Assembly: GCA_963556695.1 (NCBI GenBank) | Contig: CAUWAG010000007.1 | Coordinates: forward strand, 3,162,001-3,226,000 | Direction of reading: 5' to 3' | DNA length: 64,000 nucleotides | Origin: Anthostomella pinea | Lineage: Eukaryota > Ascomycota > Sordariomycetes > Xylariales > Xylariaceae | Shown: in pieces, positions 35,288 through 46,899 of the stretch | Numbering within the stretch: position 1 is the first letter of the stretch | How the letters are laid out: each line of letters opens with the position of its first letter | Position numbers and translations under genes: made by a program | The notes under the pieces: generated by a model | Seen by the model: the letters and a program-made list of their open reading frames with translations, nothing else | Databases searched by the model: none | What the model was told of the DNA's origin: nothing

Positions 35288-36193
35288 TCAGGGTGCATAA
35301 AGGTTGAACACACCCGAATTCATTGTTGGAGTGCCGCCGAGAGAGGTCGAGCCGGCTGCCTGGGTGTTCGCTGTAGCGTCTCGGTGTCCATAAGAGTGTC
35401 GGTGTCGAGGCGAATTTCTTACTCTTATTCTAGGGCCGCCGAAACTTGAAAGAGGTTGCGCCGGCTGCCTGGGTGGTCCTGGTAGAGGAGTCCTGAAGCC
35501 TCTTCGCGGAGTTTCGCATGACGCTCTGGGTAAAACGGCTAGGTAAGTCCAGCTTGCCGAAGTCCTCGAACGCGGTCAACTCCTCGAGGTGCTGCGCGAC
35601 TAGCGAGGCCACCATGTCGAACAGTTGCCGGTCGCCCGTCGTGGTGAAGGCCTCTCTGAGTACCTCGGTGAAGGCGGTGGCGGACCATCTGCCCTAGATC
35701 AACTTTTGGAGCTTCGAGCTCGACAGTAGGAAGAGCGCTGGGATTTCGTAGTAGTCCGCGATCGAGTTGACGCGCAAGTGGCAGAGCAGGGGATGCGTGT
35801 CGACGGTCTGCGTGTCCAGTGGAAGGCTACTAACTGTGAGAAAGTCAGATGAGGAAGATCAAACTTGATTTTCCGCTGATCAGGGTCCTTACAAGGGCCT
35901 CCACCTTCCGTCTTAAGCAGTTTGGAATCAGCCGTCGAATCCCCTTCGTAATTGCCGGTGTACATGAACGTGATCATTCGCTTACATGTACCGACATCAA
36001 AGTCCACGTCTATAGCATTGGTCTTTGCCTCCTTGAAATCGCCACGGATGGCAGCTACGAGCACCGGGGACTGGGCGCACACGACGTTCTTGTGCACCGG
36101 CATTTCTTCTCCATTGCATCTCGGAGTGAAGTCGCTGTAGTCGCCCAACTTCATCATGTTCGCAAGGAACTCGAAATGGGATCCGGAAGCCAT
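35288..36193 (-). pseudogene. BTB/POZ-domain gene with in-frame TAG and a later frameshift
   Basis: Exon 1 runs 36193-35893 and exon 2 starts at 35833. It encodes a fungal-type BTB protein: FLANMMKLGDYSDFT, VHKNVVCAQSPVLVAAIRG and TCKRMITFMYTGNYEGD, then after splicing DTHPLLCHLRVNSIADYYEI. The frame stops at TAG 35696-35694. The same frame goes on with family sequence: AFTEVLREAFTTTGD, then LFDMVASLVAQHLEELTAFE down to a stop at 35430. A further C-terminal stretch (TANTQAAGSTSLGGTP, ending at 35288) continues only after a frame change, and echoes QAAGATSF in the first part. So one nonsense change and one frameshift break it. A truncated protein of about 145 residues with the BTB core could still be made. 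Confidence 0.72.
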
Positions 36194-36811
36194 TCTTTGG
36201 CGTTCTTCGACAAGCCGGACGCCTTTGTGTGGGATGCTTTTTTGCAGTGATGGGTGTTGACGTGACGTGTTGGGTGTGTTCGGTGACGAGGGAGTGTTTG
36301 TTGGGATAAGGCATTAGACACATGATGCATGCATAAAGTACTTACACATGCAAGGCATGCAATCACCTGGTACGGAAAGGGAGGTACAACCTCACTAGAT
36401 GCCTGACATGATAAAGTTGACGCAAGTGGAAGCCTCTTCCACGCATAATCGAGTCCGATGGCATCTTCTTCGTGCCTTATCCTGACCTCAGCTACCTACC
36501 TAAGTTACGAACACGGATCTCTTGCATCTGGGGTCGCTATGGAAACTCATCTCTGTTCATAGCTACACTCACCATCACATGAACTGCACGAGGGCTGTGC
36601 CCCTTCGAGAGGCGGCGTTTCTCTAGCAGGAACTCTAATCACAAGTCTGAATGCTCAACAATCAAAACACCCTCAACGCGTCGTCTATAGGGCGAGCCAT
36701 TCGTGATACAAGTCCAAGAAGTGATGGACGCCCATTTTGCTTCCTTCTAGGGGAAATCACACTATCAAGAGGTACACAGCTCTACGATCCCACTCCAGTC
36801 CAGAACTAAGG
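36194..36811. other. Intergenic region between BTB pseudogene and MITE copy B
   Basis: No gene seen. It covers the 5' flank of the BTB pseudogene. Confidence 0.35.
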
Positions 36812-36814
36812 TAA

Positions 36815-37019
36815 CTGTAGGAACAGGCTTGAACGATCAATCATAATACTCGAGTATGGGGTCAAGGTCATGATGTTGCTGATGGTTGGATTGGGAGGTC
36901 TAGCTGGACTTGCAGGTCTGGCTAAGTGTCCTCACAATCCGGTATCTAATCTCTTATCTAATCATACATGTGGATCCGGTATGAATGGTTTGAAGGTTGG
37001 AATCGCATGGATCCAACAG
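36815..37019 (-). mobile_element. MITE-like element, copy B (inverted)
   Basis: A 205-bp element matching copy A in reverse orientation. On the + strand it starts CTGTAGGA and ends TCCAACAG (8-bp terminal inverted repeat, one mismatch). It is flanked by TAA on both sides (36812-36814 and 37020-37022). A TAA/TTA 3-bp target duplication fits the PIF/Harbinger superfamily. It contains the same ATG and 17 codons as copy A but no gene follows. Confidence 0.82.
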
Positions 37020-37022
37020 TAA

Positions 37023-38214
37023 CATCATTAAAAACAAGACAGCTGATTGGTTGCTCTTGCGCACTATATTTTTAGCGAGATAGACAGCCATGGAGCGTTA
37101 CATGTGTGTTGAGGTCGCTAGTGACTTACCTCGGTGGGAGCAGCGGCAAGAGAGCAAAACATGTAAGGCCGATAATTTCCGATCGCTTGAACCTTACGCG
37201 ACACATGAGAGTACGTGAAGAAGATAGGACTCATGTCTTCGTTAAAACAATGTATCTACTCCCAACCCTTTAGGTGTACATAGGACACGTCTGCCGCTTC
37301 TATCTGCTATGCATCCTCCAGGGGTGACGGTATCATGTGGAATACGCAAGATGTTATTGTAACTTCACGACGATATTAAAATAGTGACATACGTAATGAT
37401 TCCTTGTGTGCTCCTTGCAGTGATGGCACTCGGAATCACTCATCCATTGTCAGAGTGCAGTTTATACATATTGGGCGGATGATCCTACCTCGCCGAATAC
37501 TGAGACCAGCAACTCAGGCCCGATACAAATTAGGACACCCTATACCCAGACCACTCGTCCACAAGACCTTCACCGATGGGGTTTTGCGGTAATCTACCGA
37601 TATCTGCGTGCAGTCGATGCCAGACTTAGCCACCATGCCCACAAGACCAGGACTCCTGGGAAGGATTCCGAGACGTCACCGACGGTGTGAGGAAGATTGA
37701 TGAACACTGTCGGGTAATCATCAGATGACAGAGTTATGACCTGGCGATGGGAACCGGTACCACGTTCTCGCATGTTTTCATCAGTGAACTTTGGACCGGC
37801 ATCGCGGTCTTATCACGTGAAAACAGCCCGAGATAAACGATCTGCCACACCGGCGGAGCTGGGATCGAGGCGCGTGCAGAGAGCATGCGGCTTTCGTCAG
37901 TCGGTTCGAGGCAACAAGCCTACGGTCGGCTTGTCGTCGAAGGTAGAATGATCAACTACCGTCTAGCAGCCCAGCGTACGAACGTAGCTGCAACATCTCT
38001 AGCAAGTCCGAGAGAACTTTTGCAAGCCTAGTTCAGGCCTCACCGTCACTCTGGGTGCTTTGACCAGGTACATCACCAACGCTTCACGACAAGTCAGCTC
38101 GCGAAGCAGTCAGAATATGGATCAACATGCTGAACATGTACATATGATTATTTCTTGATACATCTACAAACAGCGCCCCTCAACAAACAGTCCTTCCTAC
38201 CCCCTAGCCATACA
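37023..38214. other. Intergenic region downstream of the Srs2-type helicase
   Basis: About 1.2 kb with no supportable gene. The last part should be the helicase 3' UTR. Confidence 0.35.
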
Positions 38215-41200
38215 TCAAGGTCGCTTGACAGTAAGTTTATAAGGTTTATTCAGCTTCTCCAACGGCGCAATCCCACTGCGTCCCAGGCCCGGCGGCCGCG
38301 TGATCCCGGCCCCGAAGCCCATCGGCCCATTCACCGTAGTGGCATGGAAACTGGCCGCCGGCCGCGTCATGTCCTCCACTGGCGGTGGTGCCACGTTCTC
38401 CTTCTCCTTCTCGACCTCCTTCGGGCTCGGCGCCTGCGGCTCCGGCTTCGTCGGCGAGCTCGAGAAGCAGGCATACGGCTGCTTCGGGCCCCCGGATTCC
38501 TCCCGACGGTTGTGGTTCGTGGGCTTGCTGGTCAACTTTGCGGAGCCGAGCTTGTGTTCTGCGAGACTGGGATCGATGGCGGATTTGGCTTGTGTCGAAG
38601 CTGTACTTCTAGATTGGGGAAAGGGACGTGACTGTTGGCCCGAAAAACTCCGTTGCGTCGGCCGTCGAACATATGGTGCTTGAGCCTGGTTGGGCTGCGG
38701 TGTCATTTTTGGCACGTCGACAGGCTGCTTAGACTTGTCGTGGTCGGCTATGACGTAGCCGAAGCCCAGCAGATTCCTCTGGACGGGAGCGCGGTGGGCT
38801 GTAGGCCTCCTCGCGCCGGCTTGAGGCTGCTGCTTCCTGGCAGGAGGAGGCTGCTTTACGGCGCTTCTAGCTTCCGCAGCAGCTACAGTGGCCAAATGCG
38901 CCCCAGCTGTAGTGAAGCCCGGTTGAGCTGGCTGCGGCACGGTGAACGACCCAGCCTTGTCCATTGTTGTCTTGTACGGCGCGGCCCAGCCTTCGACCGA
39001 GTCCTCGTTTACCTGGGGTCCTTTCTGGGGGTGCTGGAGTTTCTGCCGTTTCCTCGGACCGCCATTCTGGTCTGGCCTATGGTCGACCACAGTGCTAACC
39101 TCCTGAGGTTTATTGGGGTCAATAGGGAACAGGTTGTCTTCTGGCGCCGCCATCATCGGCATGCCCTTGTAGATGACTTCCTCCGAAGGTAGGACTCTCC
39201 TTAAAATCCTAGCCACTTGGGACATCACGGGACGATCGAATGATGGCCCTTTTTGGAGAAAGACCGACGTGAGATCTTCGATGAAAGGTGAGAGCTGACA
39301 GCAACCGCCACCACCGTTGGCAGTATACAGTGGCGAGCTAAGATAGAGTAGAGCCTTGGCTCGGGTCATTGCGACGTACAGAAGGCGCCGCTCTTCATTC
39401 TGATCATCGGCCCGTATATGAGGTATGGATCCTTTGTAGACTGCGGGAATGAAGACAACCGGCCACTCAAGACCCTTCGCGGCATGTATCGTGGAAACCG
39501 TGACTTGAGGTTTATCTTCCTGATCCTGGGTCTGTTTGTCGGATGCTAACGCCACGTTCGACAGGAAGCGTGCGAGAAGATCATTGTCGGGGACTTGCTG
39601 CACGTTGTCAATAATGGGTAGAAGTTCTTCTTCCAGTTGACCCTGATGCATGAACTCCTCGGCGAGGTTGACAAATTCCTGGACATTGGCCCAGCGTGAC
39701 TCATACTCCGGTCCGTAGGTGTCTTCTAGATACTTCTCGAACTGCAGGTCTCGAAGTAGCTGCTGGATGATCTCAACCAAGTTGATGGGCGTGCCATCGC
39801 TTGATCGCAGACGCCTCCGCAGATTTCCAATCAGCCTGATCAGCTCCCCGCTAATTTTCTGTTCGGTCTGCTTCCGGATGTTTGTCTTCGTGTTTCTAAC
39901 ACCCCGACAATGTTTTTCAAGTAGTGTCCAAAGACTCAAAGAACCTCGTTCAGCTTCCTCGAGCAGCGACTTGACTGTCGTATCGCCGATACCTCGTTTT
40001 GGGACGTTGATGATGCGTGCGAACGCATCATTGTTATCTGGTTGATGAATTACTCGCATATAATCCAATATGATCTTGATTTCCACTCGCTCGTAGAACT
40101 TGAAGCCGCCTATGAGAGCATCAGTGCTGAAATTGGAAGGGTAGCGCGGCTTATAATGACATACCAACCATTCGGTAAGCCACACCTTCCCGTCCTAGAG
40201 CGGACTCTATGTGCCTGGACAGTGAGGCGGACCGAAGCAGAATCGCAATATCGTCAAATTCAACCATGTTACCGGATAGTAGCCTTATCCGTTTGATCTC
40301 GGAAACAACCCAGGCGGCTTCCTCTGTCGAGCTCTTCAACTTGCGAAGAACTGGTCGCGTACCCTTGACGTGTACTGGCAATAAAACCTTCTTGTATCTG
40401 TCTTGATCTTGCTGAATGACTTTCAAAGACGTGTCAAGGATCGAACTTGAGGATCTGTAGTTTTCCTCTAAAGAGATCTCATCGGTCCCCGGGAAGTCAT
40501 GTAGTAAACGATGCAGATTCCTGATTTCTGCCGATCGCCACCCATATATACTCTGGTCTGGATCACCGACAACAGTTATTCTTCGGTTCTGCTGAGCAAA
40601 CAGCTTCATGAGATCATACTGGACCCCGTTGGTGTCTTGATATTCATCGATCAGAACTGTCTGGATGTTCGAAACGCAGTGAGGGAACTTCCGGAGGAGT
40701 TCAACGCAGCGAACCAGAAGGTCATCGTAGTCGAGCAAGTTTGAGCGGTCAAGGTGACTCTGGTACTCCTGGAAGCACTGCTCCAGGGCCTGGGACTCCA
40801 CGTTCTGTCCATTCTTGGCCTTGATCGAACGTTCATCTGAAGTCCCTCTCGCTTTCCGCTTGCTGATCCAAGCCCGAGCCACAGGAGGCTCGATGGGCGC
40901 GCTCAGTCTTTTACAGATGCGTGTGATAATGCCACGCGAGTCCGAATCGTCAGCGATGCCAAATTTGGGGTCCAGCCCAATGCGCTGGCCGTACGCAGAC
41001 AGATAGCGACGAGCAATGCTGTGGAATGTGCCTAGAATGATCTTCTTCTCGCGTCCATCACCAAGGGCTTTCCCAATACGCGTCCTCATCTCATTGGATG
41101 CCTTGACGGTAAATGTTGCGACGATGACATCGCAGGGTTGGATGCCAACATTGTCGATGAGCCAGGCCACGCGTGAGGTGAGCGTGTGCGTTTTGCCACT

Positions 41201-41305
41201 ACCTGGGCCAGCTAATATAGCGACGGTCGGGGCTTCTGAGCTGACAGCGAGACATTGTGCTTTGTTGAGCGACTTGAATATTTCGGCTTCAGTCGCGGCT
41301 GGCAT
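38215..41305 (-). CDS. srs2: UvrD/Rep-family DNA helicase, Srs2 type
   Basis: Predicted 1011 residues in two exons: 41305-40165 and 40109-38215. A 3'-to-5' superfamily 1 helicase; Srs2 strips Rad51 from single-stranded DNA and limits recombination. Motifs in order: NKAQCLAVSS (Q motif), LAGPGSGKTHTLT (Walker A), VATFTVKASNEM, LIDEYQDTNGVQYDL (motif II), GDPDQSIYGWRSA (III), LEENYRSSSSIL (IV), STIHAAKGLEWPVVFIP (V), EERRLLYVAMTRAKALL (VI). After about residue 720 the chain becomes disordered, Pro/Gln/Ser-rich and basic, as in Srs2 tails that bind Rad51 and PCNA. Complete for the helicase core. It could in principle be another UvrD-like fungal helicase, but Srs2 is the best fit. Confidence 0.9.
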
Positions 41306-42780
41306 GATAGATGCCGAAAAGTATAGCTCTCAATGCAAGAGTTGATCTCATCAGATTCGGGTTTTTTGTTGTCGGGCAGAGCGCAGCGCAATTAGAGGTT
41401 GCAGACGCGTCTTGGTGATGCGAGACGCGGTGGGTTGATGGTTCGAGGCGCGGAATCAGGTGACCATATCCTTTGCAGTCCGTACTCCCGCAGACCATCA
41501 ACACGCCGAAGCAAGAAAGAGGACAAGTTGTTCCTATTTAGTGTTCATTTCCTCAAAGCAACCGTCATCAGACCGAATGCGATAGCAGGATGAGCCAGTC
41601 AGAGATATACAGTTGTTTATTGCATTGAGGGTACGTGCCTTCTTGATCTCAGCTTGAGGCTATGCCCAATGACCAGTGCGGCGCAGGCAGGCATGTCTAC
41701 TGTGGCTGGTAGCGTGTGTGAACGGTTCAGTTCAGCCACTGCCAAATCAGATCAGAGTCGCCGACTCCATGCTTCTCCTTCGTCGCAAATGTTCGCGCCG
41801 TTCAGGTACTGAAATCTGAGCTCCAATCCCGCCGTTCGCCAACAATCCATCCAACGTTGTGCGATGTCGTTGGTAAAGCCCGAACTGCGTTCTGTTTCTT
41901 GTTGGTCACATTGATAACCTTGATCATGCCATGTTGGTTCCCGGAGGACACGCAGAGGATTGCGTTGCTGCCCGCCTTTATTCCCTGTCATTTGCTGCTT
42001 TCAACTTGAAGGCACATAGCTGGCGCCCGTCGCAGCTATCGCTACGGGGTAGAGGGTGAAATCACATCCCACGAGGAGACAATTTGAAGAGTTGATAAGT
42101 TCGAGATGTGACGATGCTGCAATTGGAGTGGCTAGGGCCCTTATTAGGTGCTGCTAAGGCCCCATCGTACATTGATTCGTGTTGGCAGCTGCAGAACGGA
42201 GATGTGAAGCACATTGGAGTCCGCATGGCAATGCCAATGGGGGCCGAGAAGAGGAGGATGCGCACAGCAGCAGGGGCCGTGAACACTGAACAGCAGGGTC
42301 CGATCGAGCGGGGTCGGTATGCGAGAGGCCATCACCAATCACCCGCCTGGGTCAACTCCTCGGCGCTTAACCTCCCCTGCTCTGCCCTGCCACCCCAGAT
42401 ATCCCGTCCAACCAGGAGGCCGAGACCGCCATCAACTTCCGCCCTCTGCAGAAGACAGTGTGGCAATCTATCTGCATCTATCACGCTGACTGGCCGCTGT
42501 TCCTGGGGGCCCGAGGGGCCGTCATGCATGTGCCTTGTGCCCCAAGCCGGGGCCAGTGCCTCGTGAGCAGAGCTTGACAACTTACAAGTCACGGCGCCAA
42601 CCTCGACATGGCGGTATCGACCTGGGCCGCCCACCTGCATCTTGACTTGACACACTGCCGAACTTCAACAGCCGCTATATACCCTTTGCCTTCCCAGTTC
42701 CGTGTCTGACCTTGTCGCTTTTCCATCACTGTGTGTTTCGATTGACCCTTCAGGAGGCTCTGGCTAACGAAGCTATTCGA
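41306..42780. other. Divergent intergenic region, helicase to single-pass membrane-protein gene
   Basis: About 1.5 kb head-to-head spacer. A 152-codon open frame (42108-42566, +) lacks any motif and I do not call it. It should hold both promoters. Confidence 0.4.
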
Positions 42781-42822
42781 ATGAGGATCTACATCGTACA
42801 CAATGCAACCTGGGCTTTATAG
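42781..42822 (+). promoter_or_regulatory. Overlapping upstream ORF
   Basis: ATG at 42781 opens a 13-codon frame (MRIYIVHNATWAL) that ends in TAG at 42820-42822, past the main start at 42803 and in another frame. The main ATG has A at -3, whereas the upstream ATG has C. Such an overlap would reduce initiation at the main start if the leader includes it. The transcript start is unknown. Confidence 0.4.
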
Positions 42823-44452
42823 CGCCGCCTCCTCTCTTGAATTTGGACTGCTGCTCTTGACTTCTTTGCCGTTCATTCCTTTCTGTTCCTCCACTCCAGC
42901 CGGCCGTCCCTGGCCCATCGACACTGAGTTGACCGTATACTCCAACTATCACGACCCAGCGCCGGCGCCTGAGGACGGTCCCCCCTTATCGGCTGGTGCC
43001 CTTCGAGACACATCCTATCTCCCAGCCCAGATCGGTGGCATAGTCGGCTCCTACGCCTTCTCGCTCGTTGTAGTTGCTGCTCTTCTACTTCTGCTCGCAA
43101 AGAAACGTCGCCAACATCTCACAGCTGGAGAAGAGGACATAGATCCTGCTGAGGAGTTTGCCTATCAGTTCGCGTACGCAGCAGGTTTACATCCTGACGA
43201 AGATCCCCAGTATCCTTACGCTCCCCAGTCACCCAGTTCACCTATCAAGAACTTCTCTTACCCAGTCCCTACCAGCCCTACGAAGGAGAAGGATCCCAGT
43301 CCCTACATATATCCTTCATTTCACTCCACAAGCACCCTTGGTGTCAATCCCTTAGTCGACCCGAGAGTGGTCAAGGCAGATCGCGAAATGGCACAACAAC
43401 AGCTCGAGGAGATGTACAAGCATGTGATGGAGCAGGAAGCCGCAAAGGAAGCCGGTGTGGTATTGGAACAGCCCCCGGCGCCAGTGTTGAGACAGCCCTC
43501 GTCGGATGCTGTGCCAAAGGGGAGCATCTTGAAGAAGGGCAAGAACAAGCCTGCAAACCTGGACCTCACGCAAAGCGAGCCAGAGAAGCAGTCGCGGACG
43601 TCTTCATTCTTCTCGGCTCTCAAATCCCCTCGCACCAAGAAGAATGTGAAGGGCATCAGCATCTCGTCGCCCATTATGACTCCCATGTCCGGTACATTTC
43701 CGCGCCAGGATGGAGAGGAGATGAACACAATCCCTCCTCGTCATTACGCGCCGGCCTCTCCGCCTCCTATTCCTGGTGACCATTTTTCATATGCACGCAG
43801 TAACCGACAGATGGGACCAACAGCTCCCCTGACACCACCAGATGTGTCACCTGAGAGCACGCAAAGCATTGATGAGCGGATCGGTGGTCAGCTAGGTCAT
43901 TCACGATCCGACTCTCAGGCACCTACGGAGTACGATCCCGTCTCCGCCACTTCAGAAAGATCCACGGCACCCCTCGTGGGCTTGCCTTCATCTCCGAAGC
44001 CTGGCGTCAACCGCTTCTCGTCGTTTCCGGCGTCACCAAAGCCCGGGGCCACATTCCCAACGTCTCCCAGAGGAGACACATTCCCCGCCTCTCCTCGAGG
44101 AGCCACATTCCCGATATCACCCAAGCCCGGGGCATCCTTCTCACGGCCAAACGCACCGTCGGCCATCCGCACGGGTGGTGCGCTTCCCCTCCGCGCCTAC
44201 GAGCCGGCCATGGCGTCGCCCTCCGTGCAGACCACCAAGCAAACGACGTTTGAACGCGCACCCCTCTCCCCGTCGGGACTCCGCACACCGTGGACTGGAG
44301 CGCCGGTGCCGTACACGCCGTACCAGCCCTTCTCGCCAGTGATGCCCGTCACACCGTCGCTGATCACCAAAGCGGACCGCAAGCGGATGAAGCAGATGCA
44401 CCCCAAGACGCCGACTATGCAGATGGTGCAGAGCTCGGACGACATATGGTAG
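42803..44452 (+). CDS. Single-pass membrane protein with Ser/Pro-rich cytosolic tail
   Basis: Single-exon frame of 549 residues; family not recognised. A hydrophobic N-terminus (FGLLLLTSLPFIPFCSS) looks like a signal peptide. A short outer segment follows. A clear helix at about residues 75-98 (IVGSYAFSLVVVAALLLLLA) ends in KKRRQ, the expected stop-transfer signal. The long inner tail is rich in Ser, Pro and Thr-Pro sites. It includes a degenerate run of SPKPG/SPRG units at about residues 395-455 and an acidic, probably coiled segment (REMAQQQLEEMYKHVMEQEA). The build resembles fungal wall-stress or polarity receptors in topology, but there is no WSC domain. Function not assigned. Confidence 0.75.
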   Translation: MQPGLYSAASSLEFGLLLLTSLPFIPFCSSTPAGRPWPIDTELTVYSNYHDPAPAPEDGPPLSAGALRDTSYLPAQIGGIVGSYAFSLVVVAALLLLLAKKRRQHLTAGEEDIDPAEEFAYQFAYAAGLHPDEDPQYPYAPQSPSSPIKNFSYPVPTSPTKEKDPSPYIYPSFHSTSTLGVNPLVDPRVVKADREMAQQQLEEMYKHVMEQEAAKEAGVVLEQPPAPVLRQPSSDAVPKGSILKKGKNKPANLDLTQSEPEKQSRTSSFFSALKSPRTKKNVKGISISSPIMTPMSGTFPRQDGEEMNTIPPRHYAPASPPPIPGDHFSYARSNRQMGPTAPLTPPDVSPESTQSIDERIGGQLGHSRSDSQAPTEYDPVSATSERSTAPLVGLPSSPKPGVNRFSSFPASPKPGATFPTSPRGDTFPASPRGATFPISPKPGASFSRPNAPSAIRTGGALPLRAYEPAMASPSVQTTKQTTFERAPLSPSGLRTPWTGAPVPYTPYQPFSPVMPVTPSLITKADRKRMKQMHPKTPTMQMVQSSDDIW

Positions 44453-46899
44453 ATGACAAGACGGAAGGACGCATTTCCCCTGGAATATAGACGCGTGATG
44501 ACATGCAAAAGTCGCTTGATGAATGATCTACGCAAGGTGGGACATGGTTGGTTACCTATAGGGGAGTTGTTCTTGACCTCAGGGTCTTATGTTTCAGATG
44601 TTCATACATAGAGTTGCTTACCCATTATACCACCTGTGTGCTTGAGGGAGTTAATGTATTTAGCTGTTTTCAGGATTGGGTCTATTATATTAGGGATGAA
44701 TTCTACGATCTATACCATTTGATGCTTTCTTTGGCAACGCGCACCCGCGTCCGTGTCCATACATGGACAACTGATCAGAGCTTTTCCAATCGTGAGCCTT
44801 GAGGGCCACTGTTCCGTATCAAATGTCCATGGGTGTCCGGACGGGAGAGAAGAGGATAAGGGTAACAAGCTCTTTGGGATAAGCATCGAGGAGATCAAAT
44901 GTTGGTGCTTCTTAACCAAGATATGGGATGATGTTGTGGCCCGCGGTGTTGGACTACAGGGGACGGACGCGCGGTGCGTCAGGCAAGGGGGGATATGTCC
45001 GGAGCCCCTGAATGCTTAACCTTACACCGAGTCAGTAGGTAGGGCTGGTTGATATACCTAACGCACGTTAACTTTCTGACCTGCGTTAGCATCACGATGT
45101 ATATACGGTCTGGGCTGTATGTGATACTGATATGCTTTTCCATCGAATGCCCTGCTGAAATCTTGCCGGGAGACTGAGATACCTGATAGAAGGAGGTAGG
45201 TCTTGGCGAGGTCAATCTTCGGTTGGGACTGCATGGGATGGACGAGCGAATATCACGGCGATGTTGGCGCATCACTTACGCTGGCTACCTGATAGAAGGT
45301 CTCCAGCTGCATCGGGGTGGATGACTCGTGTCCCTGCTACTCAGGCTGCTGCAACCCGTGAAAGTGACGGGCCACACAACTTGAAGGTGGAAACATTAAG
45401 CAGACTGCGATGCAATCCGGCAGCAAGATACCGGGTAGCCGACACACATGCATGCCATGCGGTAACGTTAGAAGACATCGGATGCTGGTGATTGCACATG
45501 GGATCGGGAATATGCTACAAGGCAAGATCTCATGTTGTGATTTTGAATGACACTGTACCTGCATGTGATAGGGGGCGAGGGGCTGCTAGCGACCCTACCC
45601 GTCAGGCCTCATCGGCTAATGATCCCTTTGTCCCTTGGACTCTTGAGATATGCCCCGTGCGCTCGACATCTTGAATCCCATTGTCTTGAGGGAGCCGAGG
45701 TTTCCTTGATGTTAACTATATGATAGATCGTCTTTACATACCTCTACACGTCTCTACATACTTCGAGTCCTGGTGCCATCTCGTCTTAGTATGACCTCTT
45801 GTATCGATCTCCCCACCACCCGATCAAGTCCCATACGGACAAAGCTGCCTTGTTAGGCGCCTGATGAAGAACAAGATACGACCCCTCGTCTTGCATGTTC
45901 CTACTAGCAGTACCTACATGTAGTTAGGTGGTGTTGAATGATTTAACCAGAATTCTGCTTAATACAACGTGTATGACCATCAACTGTGGTGGTGATTCAG
46001 GGGCACGGCACCTGGGAGCCGTTGATCTTGGTCATCCTGCGCTTCCACTTCCTTTGATTGATAGGAGCCCAACCAGAGATCGCCAAGACCTATAGTAGAT
46101 GTTTGTATGTTGTACGCCTCAAGTTGCCCAACTTCCATCTCGATGGTGAGACGATATAACAGCTCCAGTAACGTTGAAGAGAGCAACAATCTTTAGCCCA
46201 CCAACAACGGCTTCCACCAGACACTGGTACATACCCGTAGGTACACAGTTCTTCCCTTTGTGGACGTTGTTCTTTCGTCTTTCGGCTTCTTTGGTCGCAG
46301 AACCAGAAACACCCTAGCGCCAACCACCTGAAGTTCACCATTGCCCACCAACGCGATATATCAACAACCGAGGAAACCTGTTTCGAGCACAATTGTGTGA
46401 TTCGATTGTGATCATCCCCTCACTCCTATACCTTGAGGTATCTCACCTCAGAACCGTGTAGGTGCACCTGTAGACGTGGAGGTAGGCATCGATTGCTCTA
46501 ATAATCAGTAAGTGCCGGTGCCCCGAGGTGCTAAAGGTACCTGTTAGGCTGTTAGACCGCTGCAGTTTAGCGCGCTTGCACACGGACCTTTTGGCGTTAG
46601 GCAAATTAGGGGTAGCAACCTGGCGGCCTGGCACTCTGGGGCAGCACCTGCAGCCAGAAAGAGGGACCACCTGCACGCAAAGTCACCACCTACCTGCACG
46701 GGCACTCACTGAGACTATCTCTCCTGCCTACTGCCTACTGCCTACAACCTGCTACAACCTACCGACTCCGCGTCTGGGCGGGCAGTTGAATCACTTCACC
46801 CAACCTCCAACCGCCAAGGGCAAAGGGCAAAGTTGTGCCGACTAATTCCATGCGCAAGAATCACCACGCACCACTTGCCATTACTTTCAGTGCGCAGCA
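44453..46899. other. Intergenic region upstream of the Kin1-type kinase
   Basis: About 2.4 kb with no supportable gene. A 14-bp sequence TACCTGATAGAAGG occurs twice (about 45180-45193 and 45286-45299). The right end is pyrimidine-rich and probably the kinase 5' leader. Confidence 0.35.

Noticed and set aside
42108..42566. 152-codon open frame (+) upstream of the single-pass membrane-protein gene
   Set aside because: Low-complexity and Arg/Pro-rich without family features; most likely chance in a GC-rich promoter.
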